A stretch of DNA of 64,000 nucleotides, taken from positions 44,808,388-44,872,387 of the forward strand of contig NC_092859.1 of NCBI RefSeq assembly GCF_032062135.1, read 5' to 3'. This document shows positions 33,821 to 45,850 of the stretch, one piece after another. The notes below the pieces were generated by a model. It was given only the letters and a program-made list of their open reading frames with translations. It ran no database searches and had not been told where the DNA came from. How positions within the stretch are numbered: position 1 is the stretch's first letter; each line of letters opens with the position of its first letter. The translations under genes and the position numbers were made by a program. The stretch comes from Pyxicephalus adspersus (taxonomy: Eukaryota; Chordata; Amphibia; Anura; Pyxicephalidae).

Positions 33821-34170
33821 TGCTCTGTGATTGGCTGGGAAATAGGAAACCCTGATGACAGCTCAAGCATCATCAGGTTTTCCCTTTCCTCAGCCAATCA
33901 GGGAGCAGAGCAATCAGCGGAGCTTTACTATGCTGACAGCTCTGCTCCCCTGATTACTCCCGCAGCGCTAGAGGAGCTGTGACATGTATTACACATACAG
34001 AATACATGTCACAGCTCCTCTGGGGCTGCAGGAATGATCGGTGGAGCAGAGCTGTCAGCATAGTAAAGTTCTGCTGATTGCTCTGCTCCCTGATTGGCTG
34101 AGGAAAGGGAAATCCTGATGATGCTTGAGCTGTCATCAGGATTTCCTATTTCTCAGCCAATCACAGAGCA
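33821..34170. repeat. 350-bp palindrome inside the hAT element
   Basis: The arms start TGCTCTGTGATTGGCTG at 33821 and close with CAGCCAATCACAGAGCA at 34170, symmetric about 33995.5 where GACATGTATT faces AATACATGTC with a 10-base gap. Repeated stretches in both arms include AGCAGAGC, GATTGGCTG and GGAGCTGTGACATGTATT. The arms are imperfect but keep equal length over 170 bases. This would form a long hairpin as RNA or single-stranded DNA. Confidence 0.8.
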
Positions 34171-34489
34171 CTAGGGATGAATGGGCACAAGTCTCCCCAT
34201 TCATCTCTAGTGCTGAATGGCTGAGAAATATAAAACCCCAGCCAGAGCACTAGGGGTGAATGGAGAGGCTTGTCCTCATTTAACCCCTAGTGCCCTGCAA
34301 TCCCTCACTGTCAGGAGGATTTTCCAGGCTCTGTTTATTGCAACCCTGGAAATCCTCCTGTCACTGGGATAACCTGTAAAAAAAAAAAAGTTAAATTACA
34401 CAAACACACACACATTAATAAAATAATTTTAAATTAAAGCCTTGTCCTATTTTTTACTTATATTTTAACCCTTTCAGGGAATGAGTAAG

Positions 34490-34585
34490 GGAATTTATGT
34501 ACCCCTGTACTCATTCCCCAGGGTGGCGCAGTGGAGATCTGGGAGTCTCCTTAATAAAGGGGGCTTCCAGATTCCAAAGTCCTGC
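34490..34585 (+). repeat. Short interspersed family with GGGGGCTTCCAGATT, copy in hAT
   Basis: Shares TATGTACCCCTGTACTCAT, CCCCAGG, ATCTGGGAGTC and GGGGGCTTCCAGATT in order with the copies at 40515-40640 and 47785-47900, which are reversed relative to it. Confidence 0.55.
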
Positions 34586-34864
34586 TAAAAATGTTTATAA
34601 AAGCCCCCATTGTTTTCAATGGAAGCTTTCATAAAAGCTTAAAAATGCTTGAAAAAGCCTCCATTGAGTTCAATGGAAGCGTTTTCTCACGTTTATCCAG
34701 CGTTTTAACTTTTTAAATGTTGCAAGCAACGTTTAAGATAACGCTTAAAAATGTGCCTGAAGGAAACGTCTTGGTGTAGATTAGCCCATGGGAATGCATG
34801 GGGACTTCAAACATGGGCTTTAAAAAACCTCAGGTTAAACGCTGGGGAAACAGTCCGTGTAGAC

Positions 34865-35292
34865 TAAAGCTGCATACACACCTCCAATAATTATCGTTAG
34901 AAACGACTGACGAACGACCGATGAACAACCGATTGGCCAAAAAAAAGTGACCAAGTACGCCGACGAACGAGGATTGTCGTTGGAAATGAACGACCGCCAA
35001 GGTGGATCTGATTGGCCGACGATCTTTCACTATCTATCATGTATGGTGGTTCAGTGATCGTGCATGGTTCTGCGGTACACTTTCTCCTTTACATGTCCCT
35101 CCCTGCATCATTCAAACGATTGTATCTAGTGTGTGGACACTGTTGGTGGATTATATATGAATGATCATATTGTTACAGCATGTACAGAATTGTGCACAAT
35201 ATGATTGTTCAAGTATAATCGTGCATAATCGTTGATCGGTCGTAATCGTTCATTTTCTAACAATAATTATTGGAAGTGTGTACCTAGCTTTA
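34865..35292. mobile_element. 428-bp element with ~45-bp terminal inverted repeats, nested in the hAT
   Basis: Left end TAAAGCTGCATACACACC and right end GTGTGTACCTAGCTTTA are inverted copies that extend through CCAATAATTATCGTTAG. The arms continue with many CGAACGA and CGTTCGT motifs. The target duplication is TA or TAA/TTA and cannot be resolved. No ORF of note. It sits wholly within 33453-35579 and must be the younger insertion. Confidence 0.7.
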
Positions 35293-35589
35293 GCCTAAAA
35301 TAGATTTGACAGGTGCACTTTAATCTTCATGTGAAGTACAGGAGTATGTAATAGTGGTATGTATCTTTTTACAATGTATCTTTTTATGTATCCCTTTATA
35401 ATGTATCTTTTTACATCTGTTTGGAGGCTGTAGAAGCTCTCTTCGCTGAAACAAACCTGAATTTTTTCTCCTATTGACTTTAATGCTGTTCGGCTTTGAC
35501 ATTCGACCACACAAATTGTTTTTGCTATATTCGAGCGAATAGCTGCCGAATCGAATAGTGAGCTATTCGACCAACACTACTAGTAATAA

Positions 35590-36935
35590 CTATAAATATT
35601 AAATTTACCTTTATTTCATTTTGTCAATAACAATCAAGACAAAAAGTGAGACAAAGGTATTCCAGTATAGAAACAGACAGCAATAAAAAATAGTCTAACC
35701 CTTCCCCAATCTTTGAATCATCCAAGTTCCCTTTTTGATATTTTTCATAATGAATGCTTAAAGTAAGATTTAGGTTTGTATTTTTGTCACCAGATTCAGT
35801 GCTTTACTAAGAGATATTCAACACCAATGATCCATCTTCTTATTTTGTAATAAGGAGCTAGTGGAATAAGCCTAAGACCCCCCCCCCCCCCTTTTCCAAT
35901 GGATACAATGTTTCATTAGAATCAATGTATGCAATTTAAATACAAACTCTTGTACTATGTAAGTACTGAGTCTTGTACTGTGTAAGTCACTGAAACAGTA
36001 ATAATAGGAGATGTCAATAAAATTAACATGAATAAATACATTCATGGTGTTTAATTTTTAAAATATGTATTTAAAAGCGAAAAACATTGGAATCACATAG
36101 GTTTATTCATATATTTCCCCCTTTTACACGTTAAAGTTTTTTATACTGTTAGGTTGATTATGATAGGTCACTTACTCTTAAGTGATCCTTTTTTATGCAT
36201 TATTGATGACCACCAGTAGATAGCACTGCGACCTCATGTAAATTGTGTAACAAACTCAAATCTAATTTATCAGCAAGAATGTATTGCACATTTCCCATTA
36301 GGGCACAGCACCATTTACTATGGTGACCTGTGTTTAAACTAATATTTTTTTTTCTAATGGCATTTTGAAGAATAAATAGATTGGTTTATATGTATATAAG
36401 TATATGGAATATGTGCCTAAACAAGAACCAACAAAGCAACTATTTTTAATAGAAGGTCAGTAATTGCAACCTATTTATTTCTCTTTTCAAATATTTACTT
36501 TTCAACTTCAAGAATTTTTCACCTGATAAAAAGATGCGGAATACCCACAGAGAAGATAGGAATACCTCTAGCTATAGGGATTTAACTAACAGAGCAGCCA
36601 TGTGCAAAAGGTAAATGCTAGAATGAAAATGAGAACTACTTTGCAGGTAGACCTTATTTCCTAAGACAGTTTAATATTTTTCACATTTGGCTGAAGTGTC
36701 CCTAAAATATTCAGTTAACAAGCAGGGGCAGATAACTCATAAATCACAAGGTTATTTTTTTCCCCCGTAATGCAAACACGTAAAAGAAGACTGACAGTCT
36801 CTGCAATTTCAATCATATTTAATCCTGCATTAAGTTTACCTTATTCAATAGTGCAATATCTGAAAAGGGACACTGGAAATAATATTTAAGATGCTACTTT
36901 TAAAAATGATTATATGATGCTGTAAAGTAAAACGT
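35590..36935. other. No gene seen
   Basis: AT-rich and contains the 14-base C run. Nothing else stands out. Confidence 0.6.
35878..35891. repeat. Poly(C) run of 14
   Basis: Uninterrupted C run in otherwise AT-rich sequence. Confidence 0.9.
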
Positions 36936-36939
36936 AGAA

Positions 36940-37480
36940 TCTGCTATGTAGTTAGGCTGATTATTTGATTTTGCCAACGCGAAAAAGGGAAGCACATGCA
37001 CAAAGAAATAAATTCTAATAACAGGGTAATCACATCTGACTGTTTAGTGCAGATTCTTTACTAGAGATTTTACAATGTTTTGGGCTCTATGGTAATGAAA
37101 AATATCTAGCAAATGGATTGGTGCGCCACTACTGGAAGTGTCTCATAAAGACCTTATAACAACCGCCAGCGCTGCCTGCGAATTAGATTTAATTCAGAAG
37201 AGATGAAAACTGTCTATCATTGCAGCTTCTTGATTGTTATCGTAACATAGTTAATTAATATACAGCTCATCTGAGCATTTCAGCAAGGGTACTGGAATTA
37301 CAAGCAATGGGAAGCTGAATTGTTCAGAAAACATTGACTGTGTTTAATGTAGCCCTATTTCAAAGTGATCTTATGACTCCAAGCATGAGTTCATTTCGGC
37401 AGGCATATAAAGGACGATCAGATGGAAAATATTGGGTACTGGACAGTTATTGCAAATGATGTCTTATCTGTTTGATTTTC
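36940..37480. other. High-complexity unique stretch, candidate conserved non-coding sequence
   Basis: No repeat family, homopolymer or ORF of note. Evenly mixed base composition with homeodomain-type cores (TAGTTAATTAATA near 37250). This texture is typical of conserved non-coding elements in gene deserts, but conservation cannot be judged from one sequence. Confidence 0.25.
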
Positions 37481-37484
37481 TGCG

Positions 37485-39380
37485 TGTCTCCAATAAAATG
37501 CCCCGTCTGGCTTAGTGATGAGAAATCTTTTTAAAGTGTTTTGTATAAAAATGTGTACAGATATGTCAAGGAAAAAAGACATTCAGAGCCCTATGCTGCA
37601 ATTAAAAGCAATGCATTGTAAATTGTGTGTAAACTTGTCTTTTTTGACTAAAAATAAAAATAGGTCCTTTTTTTATTTTCAATATGATAACTATAAATTC
37701 TAATGTATTTTCTGCAATCACACATTTTCTTAGCCAGCGGGCCGTGCTCTAACTCTTGCTGGATGAATAGGAAAATGGTAAAACCCCAATCACTATCACT
37801 GGCTCACCTACCATCTGGTGTGGTGTATTACAAGAGAGACAATTAGGAGCTGCTGCTTGACTGTCTTCATAAAAAGCCCAGTATGAATTATGAACCAAAG
37901 TCAAGGTGGAATTCTATTATAACAAATCTCAATGTCACATGAGTGGATTTTCTTTTTTCCACTGCAGGTTGCAGAAATCTCTCAGAAAGGTCCATGCTAG
38001 TGCACGTTTGGTCTTTTCCAGAATCACTAATGCTGCTGATTTTAGGCAACAAACTAACGCTAAAGTGTGATTGTGTAGAGTAGCAGCTGACAGTAACAGA
38101 GAAGATTACCACATTTTGAAATAGAATGCTGGTAAGACAGGAGTGGGCACCCTTTTTTGGCTCAGGGGCCACAGTGAGTTTTAACATTTGACAGACAGGC
38201 CAGGTCAGTATCAGATTGACCATAGAAAGAAAAATAATTATCATAAAGAAACTAGCAAGGAGAAAATACAGGTAAACCTGATTAGTGCCCAGGCTGAGTA
38301 TATATTCTACTCTTGTAGAAGAAGAATAGAAATAGAACAGAAGGCTCCTATTGTGGCACTCGGGAAAACTTTATCTTATATATAATTGTTTTTTAGTAAA
38401 ATTTATTCTATTCCAAAAAACTATTAAAAACCTGTACAAAAATAATAAAAAATATATGGTTGCACATATTAAGAGGTACAGCTTTAACTCAATAAGTCTG
38501 AATATTGGTAAATACTATAGTCATATACCTCCCTTCCCGACACGTTTCGCCTTTCTGTTGGGCTTCCTCAGGGGATATGGAGAATACTGTAACACACTGT
38601 AAAAAGATAATGTATTTACATTCACTGTTTAACCTCAAAAGGACATATTACAAGAAGGCATTTGCTAATGCATTATAGAAGCTGTCAAAATTAACAATAA
38701 ATACCATTATGTGCCATATGGCTAAGAATGATGGATGTTGTCACATTTTACTGTTCAGCTGGTAGGTTTGTCCAACCATGCTACTCAAAAAAGTCCTGTT
38801 ATTAAAGCTGTTATACAAATAGAGCAGAGTCAAAAAGCATAGCCCCTTTCTCACTCCTAGCTGTGTTAAAAGTATCTTACTATTTAAATTACCTAGACAG
38901 GTATATACATAGAAAGGAAAATTTATATTGACATAACTTGAATTTTTTTTTTGATAAATGAAATAAAAGACATGATAGATTTTTTTTCTGCCAGATGTAA
39001 AATGGTTTACTATCAATAATATTATTTTTTAACGTAAATCTACTCTCTTCTGTTCCCTGCATAGTATAATATAGACAATGGTGAGTTACAATAAAATATC
39101 ACCCTATACAGTAGAAATGTTTAAGTGGCAGTAAATTAAGTAAAAATTTGTCAGTTATTGATTTAAGGACAGGGATTGGAGGAGTAAGCTGGTGTGCTAA
39201 CACAACCAGAAGAATTATAATACACCTATATATAAATTTATATATAAAACAGTGAATATGACACTTAGAAAACATTCTGTAGTGGAAAATCAATAATTCA
39301 TGGACATGGAAGATTCTCCACCATAGTGGTAATTGGGAAAGGTGAAAAATATTTTTATTTTTCCTCTATTTTTTTTCTTG
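37485..39380. other. No gene seen
   Basis: Includes a 118-codon minus-strand ORF at 37888-38244 with no recognisable domain, probably chance, plus the fold-back fragment at 38500-38590. Confidence 0.55.
38500..38590 (+). repeat. Fragment related to the CGTTTCG/TTCCTCAGG fold-back
   Basis: Contains CCCGACACGTTTCGCC and GGGCTTCCTCAGGGG, matching CCGACGCGTTTCAC and GTTTCCTCAGGGA at 25930-25965. Only the conserved core is shared; the flanks are unrelated by eye. Confidence 0.45.
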
Positions 39381-39384
39381 ATAA

Positions 39385-39650
39385 TATCCATGTTTATCCC
39401 AACAGTCGACACAAGTGTTTCTATAGCTAATGCAAATAGGATGGGCAATAATGGATATCCCGGTGGAGTACCATTTTCTATTCAAAGCGGTTTGTAACGG
39501 TAGCCATTTATTGAAACTGTCGTTGTAGGAGATAGATATAAGGTTTTAGGGTGATTAGGAATTTTTATAGAAATATCCATCCAAGTCACAAATTTGAATG
39601 CTTTGTGTAGGTCCACTAAAAGTAACATTTGCTGTTTCCACTTTTCTCTC
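39385..39650 (-). pseudogene. L1/Tx1-type LINE reverse transcriptase fossil
   Basis: On the minus strand, from 39628, one frame reads MLLLVDLHKAFKFVTWMDI, the equivalent of the L1-clade motif A that normally has Asp in DAEKAFDRV. Further on (39480-39415) is NGTPPGYPLLPILFALAIETL-like sequence, matching the motif B region of L1-type reverse transcriptases (normally GTRQGCPLSPLLF). The spacing between the motifs fits. The flanking domains are gone and several diagnostic residues are changed, so this is a short dead fragment of a LINE ORF2. Confidence 0.65.
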
Positions 39651-39654
39651 CCCC

Positions 39655-42600
39655 AGCCTGAACATAAAGTATTTTAAAGTATTTTTCGTATTTAAGGCTT
39701 AGTAAATTTGATCAAAGCCCTGCATAATGGGTAAAAAGCCTACCCGGTCTTTATGCACATATTTACCTATAAAAAGTAAAGTCTATTTAAAAATATAATT
39801 CATTTACTTTTTTTATATATATTTTGTATATTTTTAAATTATTTATAAGAAGGATGATAAGAGAAATTACATTCCCTACTAAACATCAATCAGGTCATGA
39901 TAGTATAACCATTTCAATAATCTGCTTGTGGACTGTTTTTGCCTTCATTTTTGTTTAAAAAGTAATGTACTAGTCCCCTTATATGCGGGGACATCATTTG
40001 AAATAATGCATGGAAAAGGGGGAGTATAATTTTATATAATGTTTCCCCTGTTAGGGTAATAAATCATTTTTTAGAAATATTATTTTGAAAATTGTTGTTG
40101 GAAAGAAGAGGTGACAATTTTGACATTTCACTGGAGTTTCAGTACCTACTTTTACCGGAACAATAGATTGACTCAAAGTATATGAAACATGTCCATCACT
40201 GCTACAATGCAAAACAGTAATCAATAAAAATGCCACTTAAATTAATTTAAATACATGTTATTAAAAAATTAATATGAAATATAATGACAGGTGACAGGGA
40301 CAAAAGCTGTGTATGAGTGACATGGGCTGTAGTGACAGTGATAGGAGCTGTTCAAGAGTTACATAGTTACATGGTGGTATACGTTTTTTTTTAATCCAGA
40401 CCCCTTAAAAGGCTTGGTACCTTCATTGATAGGAAATAGGGACTGCAAGTATCCGGTTTGAAGGAAGTGTTTAAAAGAGTTCCACATTCCCACAATGTAA
40501 CACCTTAATTTAGGGGTCTGTGGATGCTAGCTTATTGAAGACCGGAAGCTCCCGTTACTAAGGGGACCCCCAGAAATCTGCCCCTCAACCTGGGGAATAA
40601 TTACAGGGACACCTGATGCCCCTTATCCATTCCCAGAGAAGGTAAAATGAGTATAAATTTGAGTATAAATTTGCGCAAACACACTGGACAGGTCATGTAC
40701 TATGGATGTTCATAAACTGTAACTGACTTCAACCATCCAATTATGAAAACACAAAAATAAGGTGCTCTTTTTTACCTTGTGCACAATAATTGGTATTCTA
40801 AGCAAAGTAGAATTATTGAATGATTTTTGTTAAAGCTCAATCCCTTTGATTTAAAGGATGAACTACAATATTACAATCAGTATTTTGTTTTGATCTGGCC
40901 ATTGTAACTTCCAGCTTGGACCTTTATTCCTATACAGAGGCCAGGGTCTTCAAATTAATTTTCAGCTAAGCTGTGTTTTTTTATATTTCTTTTTCAAAAC
41001 CTTGCTCCAAGTGGAGAAACTGGGTAGGATAGTTGAGTCCCCAGAACATTCATGTTGGATAGGGGGTATGTTTGGGAAAACTTGTGTAAGAGTGCTTGGT
41101 AGAGAGCTTTAGGTGTCCCATATACCCACTTGTTATCTGACTAGCAGCAAAGGTAAATAGTCTGTGGATTATAAGAATGGGGAGTCTTTATCTGAAGCAG
41201 GACATAAAGGAGATGTTTTTAGTTTTTCTTTTGGTGTGTTTTTATATTGTAGTGTTCTGGCACTTGCTGTGTACTTACACCAATATGGCCAGTAACCCAG
41301 GGATGATTAACCTTTTTCTTACTACTTAAAGATTCATCAATAAAACAAAGAAAAAGGGGAAAACCTTCCAAGAGGAAATCTGTTCCACCTGTTATGGTAC
41401 GCGTGCATCAAAAAATATTCTGGCATTACATACATTTTAAGGATCCTCATACATGTTCTTATCAATTTATAAGTTTCTTATGGGCTTCATTTGGCCTTTA
41501 AGTCCTAAAAAAAGTTGAACTGTCCTCCTTGCATCTGGGATTGTAATACACACTGCATATTGATTTACCATTTTGTTTTTTATTTTAATATTACATTTCA
41601 ACAAGAACATAAATGCTTTGAATGTTACCTAACCCTTTAAACTACTTTAAACTTTTGTTTTGAAAGCAGAATCTAATGAGAATGAAGACAAATGTCTTGA
41701 TTTCCTATCTAAATGAACACAAACATTACTGCATCTCTAATTCAGCACTTGGTCTCATGTAGTAGTTTGCAAGCGTATAATTGCTCACAATCTGTAAAAG
41801 CCAAAGAAAAGTCAATATGGTTATTATTTCACTGTTGAAATATTTCTAAAAGGTTCTAGGACATGTGGAATTGACTGCAATTTGGTGATGTTTTAAATAA
41901 ATCACTGAGCAGGATAACCTTTATTTTTTTAGCTTCTGAAAGATAGGTTCCCCCATTATTGTTAACTTCTTAACTGCACACAGCACTAAATAAAAAATGA
42001 GAGACAAAAACATTCCTGAATTCTCCTGAAACTAGCAGGAATTAAAAGAATTAAATAACAAAATAAAGGGGGAATAAAGATACAAGTTTTTCAAATTTAA
42101 TCTGCCAACTTACTACAACCTGACCAGAGTTTTAAAAATTCAAAAACCTCATACATTCATAATAATAATAATAAAATTCATAATAATAATTATAAAATAT
42201 CATCCAAGTTAAATTTGACCCAAAAAAGACTTTCAAGGTTAAAAAGTCAAAAAGTTAAAAACTGTAGTAAACTGTTTCACTGAACTGGGTACTGTCCCCT
42301 AAATTGCTGGAGAGGTAGGGGGGACCGGTGGTAATACGTACCAAAATATGTTTTTTCTGTTAATCAAGTAAAATCAGGAAAAGCCAAACTTGCCCCAAAT
42401 CAGGTCAAATGCAAATTTTGACCATTCCAAACAATTGGGACTTACTGCTAGATATACTGCATAATATATCAATAATAATGGTGGAAAGTAAAGGTTGAAA
42501 GTTTAAAAATAAAACATGCAGAGTCTGGGCAAAAATTGGTATAAAAAACATACTGTTCTTTAATTCATGAATTTCAGTTCTGTAATGAAGGCTCAAAATC

Positions 42601-42795
42601 ATTATGTAAGCATCACCCAGGATGGCCACTGCTGGGCCCTTCTAACAGCCATGATGTGTCTGCATTTACTCAATGATGGGGGGTGAGAAAACAGGAAATT
42701 ACACTCTCAGCTATTTAAAATCTGTGTAGTACCAACCTTTCCAATTCAAGCGACAGCTACACATTGCTATGGCTGCAGGTTCCAGAAGGCAACAA
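39655..42795. other. No gene seen
   Basis: AT-rich. Apart from the short repeat at 40515-40640 there is nothing recognisable. 41640-41900 is repeat-free. Confidence 0.6.
40515..40640 (-). repeat. Same short family as 34490-34585
   Basis: Minus strand shows ATTATTCCCCAGGTTGAGG, CAGATTTCTGGGGGTCC and GGGAGCTTCCGG, following the order of the other two copies. Confidence 0.5.
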
Positions 42796-42799
42796 GTTG

Positions 42800-42892
42800 C
42801 TTTTGGCCGCGCGGTTTGCTGAATCACCTGTGCTCACCAATTGTAGTCTATCTTCTCCAGTCTTGGAGAGATTTAATAAATCAGGCCTTTGT
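42800..42892 (-). repeat. Half copy of the GGGCCTGATTTAT fold-back family
   Basis: On the minus strand reads AGGCCTGATTTATTAAATC then CCAAGACTGGAGAAGATAGA and GATTCAGCAAACC. The second arm is absent. Confidence 0.6.
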
Positions 42893-42899
42893 GTTCACA

Positions 42900-44125
42900 T
42901 ACTTTATACATGTATTGTAGATCCACAGTTTATGGCATTGATATGAATTACAACCTTCACTTGAACAGATGTTTTACCACTTCCATCACTTCTTTGCTTC
43001 TTATGCATACATCTAATTTGAAAAGGTATACAAATCATTTAGCTTTATGTCCATTCAGCTTAAACACCAATGTAAAAAGTTAAATTAACACCTTGCATAT
43101 ATGTATTATGTTGTCACATGAAAGTAAAAGGTTATTGTCTTGAACTCATTTTTTTGTTCATTTTATCTGCCAGTGGGTGGCATGGAAAATGTACAGTATT
43201 CAACATCAAATTACATCACTTTGAATGCAAATGAGATTGCAACACTAATTTTACCACATTTTGTCTTTCTTGCACAGCTGACTTAAAACTTGATGTATGT
43301 AACACAGATTTGAGGAATTTCTTTTATTTCAAACATTATGACTGGCAGTTCAATTATTATGGAAAGCAGTGCCATATTGTTTCATACAATAGAGACTTGT
43401 CTAAGTGCCAGATCATTTTATGCTATTGTTTTAACAAGCCTTTTCCTAAAGATGGTTGGACAGTCAACTTGCCTGTTGAAAGTAGTTTGAGAACTCAACT
43501 TGATGCAGAATGTTTCATCAGGACTTTTAAAATTAACAGGTTTGACTTGAGGTACTTGTTACTGTCATGAGCAGTGAACTTTAGAATGTATTTCATTCTA
43601 TTGTGATTGTGAGAATGAATATTAACAAACTGGTTCAAAGATTGAGTATTCTATAGCAATCAATATATTTAAGTAATTTATTATAGCAACAACATAATTT
43701 TGAGAGCTTTTTTTTTATGGCTTACTGAAATTACATAAATTCATGTTGTTACCGAACAAAATGCTACAAATCATAATTTTTGCTCCCTACATACATTTTA
43801 AACATTTTCACCTTTGTTTTGATTACAGATGTAGCAAAATTGTATTTAATGAACATATTTTAATAATAAAGCCTATAATTATATTTTTAGCATTCATGGA
43901 TGCATTTAGGATTCATTTTATTTAGTAATTTGCAGAATTATGTATGTTGATTCTGCTAAATGCAATCCATGTGCAGTTGTGGAGACCCAAATATCTGTTT
44001 TATAGGCTTTATGCAAAGCCATAAGTAATCTATGAATAAGATGTACCTCACTGCTTAAAATATAATCTTCTAATCCAGTTTTGTGATAACTTTTGAAACA
44101 GCTATACAATATCAACATGACCAGT
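42900..44125. other. No gene seen
   Basis: AT-rich DNA up to the 3' side of Ngaro copy 2. ORFs of 60-86 codons lack domains. Confidence 0.6.
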
Positions 44126-44353
44126 GTAGTCATGTCAGCCTTCCACCTTCCCCCATTAACCAAAATTGTCTAGCTCCCCACAACCTGCTTACCAAGCAAA
44201 ACACACCAAAAATAGAACCGTGGAACCCTCTTGCCACAAATCACTATTTGTCCATGCCCAGGATCCCTGTCTTCCAAGACCCCAACCGCCAAAGCGAACA
44301 GGATTGACACCTTACGCCTGAGCGTTCCTCCAAACACTCAGGGCTCTCTGAAC

Positions 44354-44880
44354 TCATTCCTGTAGACCCAGAAACCATAAGTCAATGCCTATGGCATAAA
44401 GGTGCACTCCATCATGCCTCAGATACCAACATGTTTCTTCTACCAATTCCCGATGCCGCACCACAATATACCCATTCCTGGCAACAAAACGGCCAATCTC
44501 CCTGTTCACTTTTATCCTGACCTTGCTAAGTTTTTCCACCGGCCTAGCGCCTCGCCAACAGGTTCTGGCCACAATGTCAGACCACACCACCCACCCTCAA
44601 CTGCAAAAAATGTAACTGGATATCCCTAATGAGATCCCTCATGGAACGCTTGCAATAATCATTAACCCCCGCATGTATTACTAACACCCAGGAGGCCTAT
44701 CCAAGGCTGCAAATTTCCTAATTTACGGCACCACCCTACTCCATAGCAAACCCGGCACTCCAATCCAGGAAAAGGTTGCCTCCTCTCTCGAAATCCCCAG
44801 CTGCCGTTCATTAGGCCACACCTTCGCTCTTCCTGTTCCCCACCAGACATATGAGGGCCCAACAATCCAAAAAAACAAAA
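44354..44880 (-). pseudogene. SGNH hydrolase remnant of Ngaro copy 2
   Basis: The N-terminal block reads WIVGPSYVWWG, keeping the nucleophile Ser but with GPS in place of GHS, and then FSWIGVPGLLWSRVVP for block II. The C-terminal half (44354-44590) reads VWSDIVARTCWRGARP and ends with block V HDGVHLYAIG, retaining the Asp and His. The middle, including block III, is disrupted between 44590 and 44720. The N-terminal block is in the same open frame as the preceding recombinase tail. Confidence 0.7.
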
Positions 44881-44984
44881 ACAAGAACAAAACCACAACA
44901 ACAACATCTCCACTCTGAACCAACCAGCCTCCCACCCCCACCCCCAGCTGAGGACGCACATAAAGCTGAAACCTCCTGGACTCC

Positions 44985-45750
44985 CATCTCCCAATGCGCC
45001 TGATGGCCTTCAAGATCCTAAAAGAGTGCCTAAAAGAATAACCTTCCTCAGCCACCCACAACTTACCTAAACACTTTCTAAATACTGCCACAAACTGAAA
45101 TTTTGACAGACAAGACCCATCCTCATAAATTAACAAGGGACCCCCACTTTCAGCCTCCCCTTACACAATTTTTTTACTGCCCCCAAAGGGCAAACCTCAG
45201 ATCCTTCTAATCGACAAGGAACCACCTTAAAACCCCTCCCCCTCTGGTCTGTCTTAGAACGCTGAATAAGTAAACTCACCCTATCCGCAGACATCACCAC
45301 TCCCAATCCTATTCCTGGACAGATTAACTAATTCACTAATGCACATGGCCCCAAAAAATGCCAAAACAAATGTCGCTTGAAATAGCACCCACTCATACTC
45401 TCTTAAACAAATCTCCTCCAAAACCCCCACCAGGCTCCACAACAACGAAAAAGATACCAGTCGACGCACATCAGGCACCCTTCATACCCTTAACAGCCTG
45501 CCTGACTACAAATTCCTTGGTCACATCTTTGAAACCATGCAACTTAAATCAAAATGCCATCCACGCCACTTTCCTACTCACCGAAGCCCCAGACACCCGT
45601 CACAAAATCTTGTGCCAACCAAAACAATAACAAAAGCACAATGTCTTCCACTGTAACCCCACCCCATGCCCCAAAACAGAGCTTGTCCCAATCCTGCCAT
45701 ACCTGGGAAAAAGCCCTCCATGTTGCCGAACTCACTGAATTTTGAATCAA
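44985..45750 (-). pseudogene. Tyrosine recombinase remnant of Ngaro copy 2
   Basis: From about 45745 a frame reads SSATWRAFSQVWQDW, the counterpart of CCGTWQAYASTWREW in copy 1. The segment 45281-45478 matches the central part but has AMCISELV where copy 1 has ALRVGEVV, so the first catalytic Arg is lost. The segment 44990-45136 has the box HSFRI joined directly to AIRRIGRWESRRFQLYV, so the residues between (about 14 in copy 1) are deleted. Several frame changes confirm decay. Confidence 0.7.
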
Positions 45751-45850
45751 CCCACTGATGATTCACAATCCAAAGATGTCCTGGACAGGGACAACCGCGC
45801 TGCGCCTTCCACAAAAATGGGAAAAAGTTCCAGGGCCACCAGATTCCGCA

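Larger units (their letters stand above)
33453..35579 (-). mobile_element. 2.1-kb non-autonomous hAT element with 8-bp target duplication
   Basis: Starts TAGTGTTGATGTTCGAAT and ends ATTCGACCAACACTA. It is flanked by perfect 8-bp direct repeats CTAGTAAT at 33445-33452 and 35580-35587. TIRs of the TAGTG...CACTA type with an 8-bp duplication define the hAT superfamily. It shares both ends and interior segments with the 516-bp element at 18331-18846 but lies in the opposite orientation. No transposase frame. It holds a 350-bp palindrome, a copy of the short CCCC/GGGGGCTTCCAGATT family (34490-34580) and a complete inserted TIR element at 34865-35292, which explains its length. Confidence 0.85.

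Noticed and set aside
37888..38244. 118-codon minus ORF
   Set aside because: No domain and no signal beyond chance.
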